NCBI GenBank assembly: GCA_013299105.1
Contig: JAAFJY010000019.1
Span: forward strand, 62,001-126,000
Length of the DNA: 64,000 nt
Direction of reading: 5' to 3'
Origin: Chitinophagales bacterium
GTDB taxonomy: Bacteria > Bacteroidota > Bacteroidia > Chitinophagales > Saprospiraceae
The notes under the pieces are model-generated. The model ran no database searches and had not been told where the DNA came from. It saw only the letters and a list, made by a program, of their open reading frames with translations. Position numbers and translations under genes: made by a program. Positions 51,128-60,024 of this stretch are shown here, piece after piece. Position 1 is the stretch's first letter. Each line of letters begins with the position of its first letter.

Positions 51128-53596
51128 ATGCAACTGGTTAATAACCTTAATGTCATGCGCATTCCAGTACTTTTATTTTTACTTCAGCTAAGCGTTCAGG
51201 GGTTTTCCCAAAATGGAGTTTTAATTGGTAATATCCGGGACAAGTTGAGCCAGGAGGCCTTGATTGGCGCGACGATTATTCTTGAGGGCACAAATATTGG
51301 AGCAGCCACAGACCTTGAAGGAAACTTTCGCATTGAGAGTATTCCTCCCAAAAGTTACAATATAAAAGCATCTTACCTTGGATATTTATCGCAAACCAAG
51401 TTCAACATAATCATCACCAATGGAAATGCGGCTGTACTCAATTTTGAATTGGAATCCGATAAAACTGAGCTTGATGAAGTGGTAATTAAAGAGAACAAAA
51501 GTATTAAAATTGCCTCTGTCGAAACGCCATTGTCAATCCAGAATCTCTCATCTGAAGAAATCAAAAGTAACCCAGGTGGCAATTTCGATATTTCCAGAGT
51601 GGTTCAAGCCTTACCAGGTGTCGGCGGAACTGCAGGTACTGTTGGTGGTTTTAGAAATGACCTAATCATTAGAGGTGGAGGGCCTGGTGAAAATGTATTT
51701 TTTTTAGATGGCGTAGAGATTCCTGTTATCAACCACTTCGCCACTCAAGGGGCGGCAGGGGGACCAACGGGCATACTAAATGTATCTTTTATTGAGGACG
51801 CGACACTTGCAACCAGTGCATTTGGCGCGAAATATGACAATGCGTTGTCCTCCGTGTTGCAATTCAAACAACGCGATGGGAATCCATCTGAATTTCAAGG
51901 TAATTTTAGATTGAGTGGAACGGAAGCAGCGCTTACCACGGAAGGGCCCCTTGGTAAAAAAACTACTTTTCTCGCTTCTGCCAGAAGGTCTTATCTTCAA
52001 TTCTTGTTTGATGCGATTGATCTCCCCATCCGTCCGAACTATTGGGATTTTCAATACAAAATAACACATAAAATCAATAGCAAAACAACGCTGACCGCTA
52101 TTGGCGTTGGAGCAATTGATGAGTTCTCATTTGCACTGCCGAGAGAAGCAACCCCCGAAAACTTGTACGTATTGAGTAGTAACCCCAATATCAATCAGTG
52201 GAATTACACCCAAGGATTTACGCTAAAACGCTTGGTAGAAAACGGATACTGGAACCTGACTTTTAGCCGCAATATGTTCGACAATCGCCTTGATCAGTTC
52301 AGCGACAACTTCAATGCAGACCAACAAGACGAAAGCAAAAGAACCCTTGGTGTAGAAAGCCAAGAGATCGAAAATAAACTTCGCTTCGAGGTAAATCGAT
52401 TTAAAGGACCTTGGAAATGGTCATATGGGGCAATAACCCAGTATGTCAAGTACAATATCAATGCTTTTACCTTGATCCAGCGCGAATTGAGGGATGAAAC
52501 GGGGGGATTGATCAGGCCAGCGATCAGTTCACAATTTAATTCAGCGATTGATTTCTGGCGATATGGTGCTTTCGGACAATTGAATCGCACCTTTCTCAAC
52601 AAAAGATTGGCTTTGTCTTTTGGTTTACGATTCGATGGTAATACGTTTACAAAAAGTGGAAATGGTGTATTGAACACATTGAGTCCACGTTTAAGTGCCT
52701 CTTATGCTCTCGCACCAAAATGGAAAATCAACGCCAGCCTTGGGAGATATTTTAGGCTTCCAATCTACACTGGTTTAGGGTATCGTGATGAGGCAGGGAC
52801 CTTAGTCAATCGCGACTTATCCTACATAAAATCAGATCATTACGTAGCAGGCATAGAATTTCTACCTAACTCTAGTCTTCGATTTACCGCAGAAGGTTTC
52901 TTTAAAAAGTATGATGCTTACTTGGTAGGACAACGCACGGGCTTGTCTATTGCAAACCAGGGCGGGAATTTTGGAATCATTGGAAACGAGCCTTTGCGCT
53001 CAAGCGGGGCGGGGGAAGCTTACGGATTTGAGCTTTTCGCCCAACAAAAGCTTACCAAAAACTTATTTGTCACTGGGTCTTACACTTTTTTCTATTCGCG
53101 ATTTGACAATGGCGATGGACGATTGGTACCATCTGCTTGGGACAACAGGCACCTTTTCTCTATCATTTTAGGTAGAAAATTCAAAAACAATTGGGAAATG
53201 GGATTGAAATGGCGCTTCCAAGGTGGGGCACCTTTCACACCATTTGATGAAGCTGCTTCAATTGCGAATTTCTCAACTTTCGGAGTCGGTATTCTCGATC
53301 CAAGCCGAACCAATACTGAACGCTTGGGAAATTTCAGCCAATTCGATTTTCGCCTAGACAAAAAATGGAATTTCAAATCCACCACTTTCGACTTATTCTT
53401 AGATGTGCAGAATGCATTTGTCCAAAAGAATCCTGCATTTCCACAATTCACACTGCGTAGAAATGCCAACAATACCGATTTTCTCACAACTGACAACCGC
53501 CCCCTGAGACCCGACGGGAGCAACGGTATTCCATTGGTTTTAAAAAATGATGATCCAGTAGTAGTGCCAACAATTGGTTTCATCTTTGAATTTTGA
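51128..53596 (+). CDS. TonB-dependent receptor with carboxypeptidase-regulatory domain
   Basis: An 822-residue outer-membrane receptor: signal (about 1-27, GFSQ), carboxypeptidase-regulatory-like sandwich (30-115, NGVLIGNIRDKLSQEALIGATIILEG), plug (about 130-235, with VVQALPGVGGTAGTVGGFRNDLIIRGGGPGENVFFLDGVEIPVINHF) and a beta-barrel that ends TIGFIFEF. The plug is of the ferric-siderophore/cobalamin type in shape. No SusD gene adjoins. The MarR regulator upstream may control it. Ligand unknown. Confidence 0.92.
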   Translation: MQLVNNLNVMRIPVLLFLLQLSVQGFSQNGVLIGNIRDKLSQEALIGATIILEGTNIGAATDLEGNFRIESIPPKSYNIKASYLGYLSQTKFNIIITNGNAAVLNFELESDKTELDEVVIKENKSIKIASVETPLSIQNLSSEEIKSNPGGNFDISRVVQALPGVGGTAGTVGGFRNDLIIRGGGPGENVFFLDGVEIPVINHFATQGAAGGPTGILNVSFIEDATLATSAFGAKYDNALSSVLQFKQRDGNPSEFQGNFRLSGTEAALTTEGPLGKKTTFLASARRSYLQFLFDAIDLPIRPNYWDFQYKITHKINSKTTLTAIGVGAIDEFSFALPREATPENLYVLSSNPNINQWNYTQGFTLKRLVENGYWNLTFSRNMFDNRLDQFSDNFNADQQDESKRTLGVESQEIENKLRFEVNRFKGPWKWSYGAITQYVKYNINAFTLIQRELRDETGGLIRPAISSQFNSAIDFWRYGAFGQLNRTFLNKRLALSFGLRFDGNTFTKSGNGVLNTLSPRLSASYALAPKWKINASLGRYFRLPIYTGLGYRDEAGTLVNRDLSYIKSDHYVAGIEFLPNSSLRFTAEGFFKKYDAYLVGQRTGLSIANQGGNFGIIGNEPLRSSGAGEAYGFELFAQQKLTKNLFVTGSYTFFYSRFDNGDGRLVPSAWDNRHLFSIILGRKFKNNWEMGLKWRFQGGAPFTPFDEAASIANFSTFGVGILDPSRTNTERLGNFSQFDFRLDKKWNFKSTTFDLFLDVQNAFVQKNPAFPQFTLRRNANNTDFLTTDNRPLRPDGSNGIPLVLKNDDPVVVPTIGFIFEF

Positions 53597-53844
53597 AATC
53601 ACCCTTCTTTTCGTGCTGATTAACAGTTTTTTCGTTTCAAGGAGAGTTTGAACATGAGTCCAAATTGTATTAGCCCTATTCCATTCTGATTAGCAGTTTT
53701 ATTCTTGTTGTTCTCAGCCACACATGTATTTTTCGCTGCGAGGAGTTTCTGAAAAGCTTGGCTTTTAGTTGCTTCTCGCACTTTTTTGAACACAAAACTC
53801 AAAATACTCATTGACTACAATTACCCTCATCCCCCAACAAACCC

Positions 53845-53852
53845 TATCTTTG
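53845..53852 (+). promoter_or_regulatory. -7 box of the deacylase gene
   Basis: TATCTTTG fits TAnnTTTG, 18 bases before the ATG at 53870, leaving a leader of only about 10 bases. The -33 box is not evident. Confidence 0.5.
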
Positions 53853-53869
53853 TGGTCATTTCAAGGACC

Positions 53870-54937
53870 ATGACCCAACAGCTCGCGGATTCCGCCATCT
53901 TTTTGCTGCAACAACTCATCGCCACGCCTTCTTTTTCAAGGGAAGAAGAGGCTACGGCCCAACTCATCCAAGCTTTTTTGCAGGAAAAAGGTGTGGAGAC
54001 CCAGCGCCATTTGCACAATATTTGGGCGAAGAACAAACATTGGCAAGCGGGCAAACCAGTACTTCTGCTCAATTCCCACCACGATACCGTCAAACCCGCC
54101 AATGGTTGGCAACGCGACCCTTTTCAGCCCAACCTGGAGCAGGAAAACCAGCTCTTCGGCCTGGGCAGTAACGACGCAGGGGGGCCGCTAGTGGCCTTGA
54201 TCGCTACCTTTTTGCACTTTTACGCGCAGGAAAACCTGCCTTTCAACCTCATCCTGGCCGCTACCGCTGAGGAAGAAATTTCCGGGGCCAATGGAATCGC
54301 AGCCTTGTTGCCCCAACTAGGCCCCATTGACTTTGCCATCGTAGGCGAACCCACCAAAATGCAAATGGCCATCGCCGAAAAAGGCTTGATGGTGATCGAC
54401 GGCGAAGCCAAAGGCGTAGCTGGCCACGCCGCCCGCGAGGAAGGAGTAAACGCCATTTACCTGGCCTTGCAAGACATCGAAACCCTGCGCAATTTGGAAT
54501 TGGAGCGCGTTTCGCCCCTCTTGGGCAAGGTCAAAATCAGCGTTACGCAGATCGAAGCGGGCAAGCAACACAATGTAGTGCCCGATTCCTGTCGTTTTGT
54601 GGTGGACGTGCGCAGCAACGAATGCTACCCAAACGAGGAAATCTTTGAGCTTTTGCAAAAAGCCGTAAAATCAGAGCTCAAGGCTAGGTCTTTTCGCCTG
54701 AATTCTTCCGGCATCCCGCTTGATCATCCGCTGGTGAAAAGTGGCTCGGGGCTGGGTTTGGCTTATTTTGGCTCCCCTACCCTTTCCGATCAAGCTTTGA
54801 TGCCCTTTCCTTCCCTAAAAATTGGTCCTGGCGACTCCGCACGCTCACATACTGCCGACGAATACATACTTTTGTCGGAAATTCGGGAGGGAATTGCGAT
54901 TTATATTCAGCTGTTGGAAGGACTCAAGGGACTATAA
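53870..54937 (+). CDS. M20 family deacylase (ArgE-like)
   Basis: A 355-residue zinc-dependent M20 hydrolase. Metal and catalytic residues: His in NSHHDTVKPANGW (about 70), the Asp in GLGSNDAGGPLVAL, and the Glu pair in AATAEEEISGANG (about 133). The neighbour is argH, so N-acyl-ornithine/N-acyl-citrulline deacylation in arginine synthesis is the best reading. In Bacteroides the pathway uses succinylated intermediates, and the same kind of enzyme removes the succinyl group; acetyl or succinyl specificity cannot be told here. The start was moved from 53786 to the ATG behind the -7 box. Confidence 0.85.
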   Translation: MTQQLADSAIFLLQQLIATPSFSREEEATAQLIQAFLQEKGVETQRHLHNIWAKNKHWQAGKPVLLLNSHHDTVKPANGWQRDPFQPNLEQENQLFGLGSNDAGGPLVALIATFLHFYAQENLPFNLILAATAEEEISGANGIAALLPQLGPIDFAIVGEPTKMQMAIAEKGLMVIDGEAKGVAGHAAREEGVNAIYLALQDIETLRNLELERVSPLLGKVKISVTQIEAGKQHNVVPDSCRFVVDVRSNECYPNEEIFELLQKAVKSELKARSFRLNSSGIPLDHPLVKSGSGLGLAYFGSPTLSDQALMPFPSLKIGPGDSARSHTADEYILLSEIREGIAIYIQLLEGLKGL

Positions 54938-54980
54938 GTGTTCAATTGAGTAGTTTACGTGGTAAAACGCGTAGCCTGCT

Positions 54981-55094
54981 GGTGTCAGGTCTCCAGACCG
55001 ACACCTGGTTTCTGCACGTTTGTAACGTGCGTCTGGGATGCTGAAAGAGAGGAAAAGGCTTGATTAGGTATCCGTTTACGCGTTACAAACGCGT
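54981..55094. repeat. REP-like cluster of three hairpins
   Basis: GGTGTCAGGTCTCC-type arm pairs with AGACCGACACC (54981-55005); GCACGTT tgt AACGTGC (55014-55030) and ACGCGTT aca AACGCGT (55078-55094) are perfect short stems. The second and third are inverted copies of one motif (core GTTTGTAAC / GTTACAAAC). This arrangement recalls REP elements mobilised by RAYT transposases; no RAYT gene is in the window. Confidence 0.6.
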
Positions 55095-55177
55095 GGACGA
55101 TGGTTCTGGTCAGGAGAAACACCACAAACTTACGCATTACCCCCTCTTCTCAACTCCTCAACTCCTCAACCATAAAC

Positions 55178-56509
55178 ATGAAACTCTGGCAAAAAAACGC
55201 CGCTGTACAGGCCGACATTGAACGCTTCACCGTGGGGCGCGACCGCGAAATGGACCTTTTGCTGGCCCCTTACGATATTTTGGGCTCCCTGGCCCACATC
55301 GAAATGCTGTGCAGCATCGGTTTGTTGGAAGCTGCAGAACTCGCAACCTTGCAAGCCGCCCTCAAGCGTTTGTACGCCCAAGCCCAGGCCGGAAATTTTG
55401 AAATCGAAGCTGGCGTAGAAGACGTGCACTCGCAAGTAGAGCTCATGCTGACCCGCGAATTGGGCGATTTGGGCAAAAAAATCCACAGCGGCCGCTCGCG
55501 CAATGACCAGGTTTTGGTGGACCTGCGCCTGTTTTTCCGCGCCGAAATTGAAGACCTGGCCCGCCGCATGGAGCGCTTGTTTGACACACTCCAAAGTCTT
55601 TCGGAACAATACAAGGAGGTGCATTTACCTGGCTATACCCACTTGCAAGTAGCGATGGTGTCGTCTTTTGGGCTGTGGTTGGGGGCTTTTGCCGAGAGCC
55701 TGGTCGATGACCTGCGGCATTTGCGCAGCGCTTATGAGAGCATCAACCAAAACCCCCTGGGCTCGGCGGCAGGTTACGGCTCCTCTTTTCCTTTGAACCG
55801 CCGCATGACGACTGACTTATTGGGTTTTGCCGACTTGAATTACAACGTAGTCCATGCCCAAATGGGGCGCGGCAAGTCGGAGTTGTTCCTGGCTTTTGCC
55901 TTGGCTGGCTTGGGTCAAACCCTGGGAAAATTGTCGATGGACCTGGTTTTGTACCTCAACCAAAACTTTGCTTTCCTGAGTTTTCCGGAGGAACTGACCA
56001 CCGGATCGAGCATCATGCCCCACAAAAAGAACCCCGACGTATTTGAGCTGACCCGCGCCAAAAGCAATCAATTGGTAGCCTTGCCCACCCAGGTTTCGGC
56101 CTTGATTGGCAACTTGCCTTCCGGCTATCACCGCGATTTTCAATTGCTGAAAGAAAACATGTTTCCAGCCCTGGAGATGGCCAAAGATTGCCTGGACATG
56201 CTCAGTTTTACCCTGCCCCAAATGCGGCCCAAAACCGAGATTTTGCAGGATGAAAAATACCAATACCTTTATTCTGTCGAAGAAGTAAACCGCCTGGTTT
56301 TGGAAGGAGTACCTTTCCGCGATGCCTACAAACAAGTGGGGCTGGCCATCGAAGCGGGCCAGTTTAATCCCGACAAAAACCTAAATCACACCCACGAGGG
56401 CAGCCTCGGCAATTTGTGTACCGCCGAGATCAAAAACAAGTGGACGGGGGTTTGGGCTGGTTTTGGTTTTGAAAAAGTGGCGGAGAAGTTGGGGGGATTG
56501 GTGCAATGA
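55178..56509 (+). CDS. argH: Argininosuccinate lyase
   Basis: A 443-residue enzyme of the fumarase/aspartase superfamily that splits argininosuccinate to arginine and fumarate, the last step of arginine synthesis. Superfamily signature GSSIMPHKKNPD is at about 276-287; other family blocks are VEDVHSQVELMLTRELGDLGKKIHSGRSRNDQV and NPLGSAAGYGSSFPLNR. It follows the ArgE-like gene by 240 bases, with a repeat cluster between; so joint transcription is uncertain. The start is ATG 55178; the earlier frame from 55100 has no support. Confidence 0.93.
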   Translation: MKLWQKNAAVQADIERFTVGRDREMDLLLAPYDILGSLAHIEMLCSIGLLEAAELATLQAALKRLYAQAQAGNFEIEAGVEDVHSQVELMLTRELGDLGKKIHSGRSRNDQVLVDLRLFFRAEIEDLARRMERLFDTLQSLSEQYKEVHLPGYTHLQVAMVSSFGLWLGAFAESLVDDLRHLRSAYESINQNPLGSAAGYGSSFPLNRRMTTDLLGFADLNYNVVHAQMGRGKSELFLAFALAGLGQTLGKLSMDLVLYLNQNFAFLSFPEELTTGSSIMPHKKNPDVFELTRAKSNQLVALPTQVSALIGNLPSGYHRDFQLLKENMFPALEMAKDCLDMLSFTLPQMRPKTEILQDEKYQYLYSVEEVNRLVLEGVPFRDAYKQVGLAIEAGQFNPDKNLNHTHEGSLGNLCTAEIKNKWTGVWAGFGFEKVAEKLGGLVQ

Positions 56510-56557
56510 ATGCCATTAAAAATAGTGTGGGTACTTGGATTATTGGACTGTTTTTTT

Positions 56558-56625
56558 GACAGTACGATAGGCGACATACGAGATACGATATGTGATTTGG
56601 GGACTTGCTGGGGAGATTTGAGGTG
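56558..56625 (+). repeat. ATACGATA-type dispersed repeat, copy 2
   Basis: TACGATAGGCGACATACGAG then ATACGATATGTGATTTGGGG and CTTGCTGGGGAGATTTGA, related to 48265-48325; the ACGATA/ATACGA units are themselves tandem-like. Confidence 0.45.
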
Positions 56626-56743
56626 TTGTAAGCTACCGTTACTTGAGTATTATTGACTCCCCTTCACTGGCGCGGAGGTGGAGGATTTTACATAAATTCT
56701 TGAAATCATGAAGTTTGGAACTTAGGGTCATTTCCCTAGACCC

Positions 56744-56820
56744 TGCTTCGCAAGAAGCACAAGCTTTGTAGAAATCCGTAACCCAAACACATTTCACCAC
56801 AACTGGCTTCGCAAGAAGCC
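56744..56820. repeat. Two copies of a 16-base palindrome
   Basis: TGCTTCGCAAGAAGCA (56744-56759) and GGCTTCGCAAGAAGCC (56805-56820), each a GCTTC/GAAGC stem around GCAA. They could be protein-binding sites or hairpins in RNA; no gene lies between. Confidence 0.5.
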
Positions 56821-56920
56821 TAAGGTCATCTATTTTCGAGATTTTGGGCACAGCTCAAATTAAAGGTTTCAATTAGCAAAGAATAAAGGCAGCCAATCAA
56901 ATGCTTCAGCCATTTTTTCC

Positions 56921-56928
56921 TATTTTTG
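56921..56928 (+). promoter_or_regulatory. -7 box of the SPOR gene
   Basis: TATTTTTG ends ten bases before the ATG at 56939, so the transcript would be nearly leaderless. There is no ribosome site before the ATG, which agrees. Confidence 0.5.
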
Positions 56929-56938
56929 TAAAAAAACA

Positions 56939-57352
56939 ATGCCGCGATCGCTCTTCACCCTGCTGTTTTTGTTTGGTTTGCTCCAACTGGGTTTTGGTCA
57001 AATGAATGCCAACATCACCATCATAGAGGATCCTGCGATCACTGCCCAGGTGAGCAAATTTGTGTCCGACAACAAAGCCAAGCCTTACATTCCGGGCTGG
57101 CGAGTGCAGATTTTGACCACTACTGACAAGCTCAAACTCGACCAAACCCTGGCCAGCTTTAAAACCCAATACCCTTACATGCCAGTGACTTGGGTGCATG
57201 AGCGACCCTATTACCTCTTGCGGGTAGGAGCCTGCCTCAATCGCCTCGATGCTTTGCGTTTGCAGCAACTTCTGCGCCCAAGTTTCCCTGGTTTGTATCC
57301 TGTGCAAGATGCCCAGATCAACCCCGTTGAGTTTATTGGCAGCGGCCAGTGA
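56939..57352 (+). CDS. Exported SPOR-domain protein
   Basis: A 137-residue protein with a signal peptide (1-20, ending GFGQ) and one SPOR domain (about 50-125): PGWRVQILTTTDKLKLDQTLASFKTQYPYMPVTWVHERPYYLLRVGACLNRLDALRLQQLLRPSFPGLYPV. SPOR domains bind denuded glycan strands of peptidoglycan, often at division sites. Here the domain is the whole mature protein. It may act as a free-standing wall-binding factor. It is 55 bases before the GH127 gene. Confidence 0.8.
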   Translation: MPRSLFTLLFLFGLLQLGFGQMNANITIIEDPAITAQVSKFVSDNKAKPYIPGWRVQILTTTDKLKLDQTLASFKTQYPYMPVTWVHERPYYLLRVGACLNRLDALRLQQLLRPSFPGLYPVQDAQINPVEFIGSGQ

Positions 57353-57407
57353 GGCTTGTTCCTGTTTTTCCAGCAGGCCACCTTTTTCACACCTGAACCT
57401 TGCTATC

Positions 57408-59849
57408 ATGTCCAAGTCCGTTCGTGCGTTGGTTTATTCCTTGCTGTTTTCGCCCTTGTACTTATGGGGGCAATACCCTATCGAAGCCATACCATTTACC
57501 CAAGTCAAGTTCCAGGATCGTTTTTGGGCCGATCGCCAGCGGGTGGTGCGTGAAGTAACCATTCCGCATACTTTCCTCAAAAACCGGGAAACCAATCGCG
57601 ACCGCAATTTCCTCCGGGCAGCGGGCTTGGAAGAAGGTCCCTTTTGCACAGTTTACCCTTTTGACGATACCGATGTGTACAAAAGCATCGAAGGGGCTGC
57701 TTATTCCCTGCAAAATCGCCCAGACCCAAAGTTGGAAGCTAAAGTTGACAGCTTGATCTCGACGATTGCCGCTGCACAAGAGCCCGATGGCTACCTCTAT
57801 ACCTGGCGCAGCATCGCCGAAAAAAGACAACAAAAAGGACTTTGGAGTACCGAAGATGAGAAAAAAACCAACATGGTCAAAGTAGTCGAACCACGTTGGA
57901 ACCGCGAAGACCAGGCCAGCCACGAACTCTACAATGCTGGCCACCTGTATGAGGCCGCGATTGCATGGAAACAGGCCACTGGCAAAGACAATTTGCTCAA
58001 AGTAGCCCTAAAAAATGCAGAATTAGTACTCCAGGATTTTAGCGAAAGTAAGCTCAAAAAAGCCCCTGGCCACCAGGTCATCGAGATGGCTTTGGTCAGG
58101 TTGTATGAGCACACCAAGGATCAACGCTACCTCAATCAGGCCAAATTTTTCCTCGACGCACGCGGCTATGGGGATCCATACCAGCAAAACCACCAAAAAG
58201 TAAAGGACCAGCGCGAGGCAGTAGGACACGCAGTGAGAGCAGGCTACATGTTCATTTCTACCTGTGATGTGGCGGCCCACGCCCATACCCAGGAATACCA
58301 AGAAGCCACCGAAGCGGTGTGGAGCGACATTGTGTTGCGCAAAATGTATGTCACCGGGGGCGTTGGTGCCTCAGGTAGCAACGAGGGTTTTGCCAAACCT
58401 TATGATTTGCCCAATTACTCAGCTTACTGCGAAACCTGTTCTTCCATTTCCTTTGTAATGTGGGGCCGCCGCATGTTTCAGCTCAGTGGCGACAGCAAGT
58501 ACGTGGACGTGATGGAGCGCACCCTCTACAATGCACTCAACGCTGGCCTTTCGCAAAAAGGCGACTCTTTTTTCTATCCCAATCCGCTAGAAAGCCGCAA
58601 AAACGTGGAACGCGTGCCCTGGTTTACCTGCGCTTGTTGTCCGCCCAATTTGACCCGCTTTTTCTCCTCCCTTTCCGAATACGTTTGTGGGCAAAAAGGC
58701 AACGATGTTTACGTCAACCTTTACGCTGCCAGCGAAGCGAATCTGAAATTGAAAGACAAAAACGGCAAAACTGTGCCACTGAACCTCAAACAAGTCGGCA
58801 ATTTCCCCTGGGAAGACCGCTTGAAAATCATGGTCACGCCGGACAAAGTCCAGAATTTCAGCCTGAAGTTGCGCATTCCAGGTTGGGCACGCGGCGAGGC
58901 CAGTCCGGGGGGCTTGTACCAGTTTGTCAATTTCCAAGGCCAAATGGAGGTCAAAGTCAATGGCCAAATGCAGGCGATCAAATTGGAACAAGGTTACCTG
59001 GTTTTGAGCCGAAAATGGAAAAAAGGCGACATAGTGGAACTCAAATTCCCAATGACCCCGCAACTGATCAAAGCTGATGAACGCCTGGAAGCTGCCAAGG
59101 GGCGTTTGGCTATCCAACGCGGCCCAATGGTGTATTGTCTGGAAGGAAAAGACCAAACCGACGACCGCATCCTAAATGTGCTGCTAGACGAGAAAGCAAG
59201 CTTCAGCAGCCAATACGATCCCAATTTGTTTGGTGGCATCAGTACGGTGAGTTTTCAAGGAAGTTTGCTAAAAAAAATGCCCGAGGCAGGGAATGGGGCA
59301 GAATTGCAGCCGCTCGCGCTCAAGGCCATTCCCTACTTCTTGTGGGCCAACCGAGGCAAAGACAACATGCTGGTGTGGTTGCCCAGTCAATTGCAGGCCG
59401 CCCGCCCACTCAACCGCCCCACCTTAGCCAACAGCAGCAAAATCAGCGCTTCGGAAGGCCAAAAAGGCCCCCTTTCGGCGGTTTCCGACCAATACCTGCC
59501 CAACAACAGCAACGACCACAGCAATCCCTACATCCATTGGTGGCCAAAATTTGGCGAAAAAGTCTGGCTGCAATTCGATTTCCCCCAAGCCGAACAAGTA
59601 GGCACGGCCAAGGTATATTGGTTCGACGACGAGGATCAGCAAGGCGGCTGTCGGGTGCCAAGTTCCTGGAGCATTCAATACCTGGAAGACGGGCAATGGA
59701 AAAACGCCTATTCACACACGGGCTTCAAAGTGCAAAAAGATGCCTGGAACGAAGTACAGTTTGAACCGGTGAAAACCACGGCCTTGCGTTTGGTGTTTCA
59801 GGGCAAGGAAGGTGTTTCGGTAGGGGTGCATGAGTGGGAAGTGTATTGA
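57408..59849 (+). CDS. Glycoside hydrolase family 127 (beta-L-arabinofuranosidase)
   Basis: An 813-residue exported enzyme of the GH127 (former DUF1680) family, whose characterised member HypBA1 removes beta-L-arabinofuranosyl groups with a Cys nucleophile held by zinc. Signal peptide 1-21 (YLWGQ). The zinc/catalytic residues are visible: YCETCSS (Glu and Cys near 342-344) and CACCPPN (two Cys near 408-411), plus GYLYTWRSI, GVGASGSN and FAKPYDLPNYS. An extra C-terminal region (about 710-813) ends in a discoidin-like domain (WFDDEDQQGGCRVPSSWSIQYLEDGQW). The substrate could be arabinan or related plant or algal glycans. Possibly co-transcribed with the SPOR gene. Confidence 0.88.
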   Translation: MSKSVRALVYSLLFSPLYLWGQYPIEAIPFTQVKFQDRFWADRQRVVREVTIPHTFLKNRETNRDRNFLRAAGLEEGPFCTVYPFDDTDVYKSIEGAAYSLQNRPDPKLEAKVDSLISTIAAAQEPDGYLYTWRSIAEKRQQKGLWSTEDEKKTNMVKVVEPRWNREDQASHELYNAGHLYEAAIAWKQATGKDNLLKVALKNAELVLQDFSESKLKKAPGHQVIEMALVRLYEHTKDQRYLNQAKFFLDARGYGDPYQQNHQKVKDQREAVGHAVRAGYMFISTCDVAAHAHTQEYQEATEAVWSDIVLRKMYVTGGVGASGSNEGFAKPYDLPNYSAYCETCSSISFVMWGRRMFQLSGDSKYVDVMERTLYNALNAGLSQKGDSFFYPNPLESRKNVERVPWFTCACCPPNLTRFFSSLSEYVCGQKGNDVYVNLYAASEANLKLKDKNGKTVPLNLKQVGNFPWEDRLKIMVTPDKVQNFSLKLRIPGWARGEASPGGLYQFVNFQGQMEVKVNGQMQAIKLEQGYLVLSRKWKKGDIVELKFPMTPQLIKADERLEAAKGRLAIQRGPMVYCLEGKDQTDDRILNVLLDEKASFSSQYDPNLFGGISTVSFQGSLLKKMPEAGNGAELQPLALKAIPYFLWANRGKDNMLVWLPSQLQAARPLNRPTLANSSKISASEGQKGPLSAVSDQYLPNNSNDHSNPYIHWWPKFGEKVWLQFDFPQAEQVGTAKVYWFDDEDQQGGCRVPSSWSIQYLEDGQWKNAYSHTGFKVQKDAWNEVQFEPVKTTALRLVFQGKEGVSVGVHEWEVY

Positions 59850-60024
59850 GTAGTTGAAGGGTTGAAATGTTTAGGGTTGAAGAGAAGGAGCCCTGGGTAT
59901 TGATGTAGATAATTTTTACAAAAAAAGGTAAGTTCTCAATCCGCATTTCAGCAAGTAACTTTCTTTGTCTAGGCAACAATGGTAAATTCTCGTAACAGAT
60001 TGAAAACTTACTAAAAAAGACTTG

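Larger units (their letters stand above)
56510..56938. other. 429-base gap with two palindromes and an ATACGATA repeat
   Basis: No gene is supported; a short minus frame (56639-56851) has no domain or ribosome site. The region holds a dispersed repeat (56558-56625), two 16-base palindromes (56744-56759 and 56805-56820) and the promoter of the SPOR gene (56921-56928). Confidence 0.55.

Noticed and set aside
59135-59764. 209-codon plus-strand frame inside the GH127 gene
   Set aside because: Gln/Arg/Pro-rich shadow in another frame of a well-supported gene.
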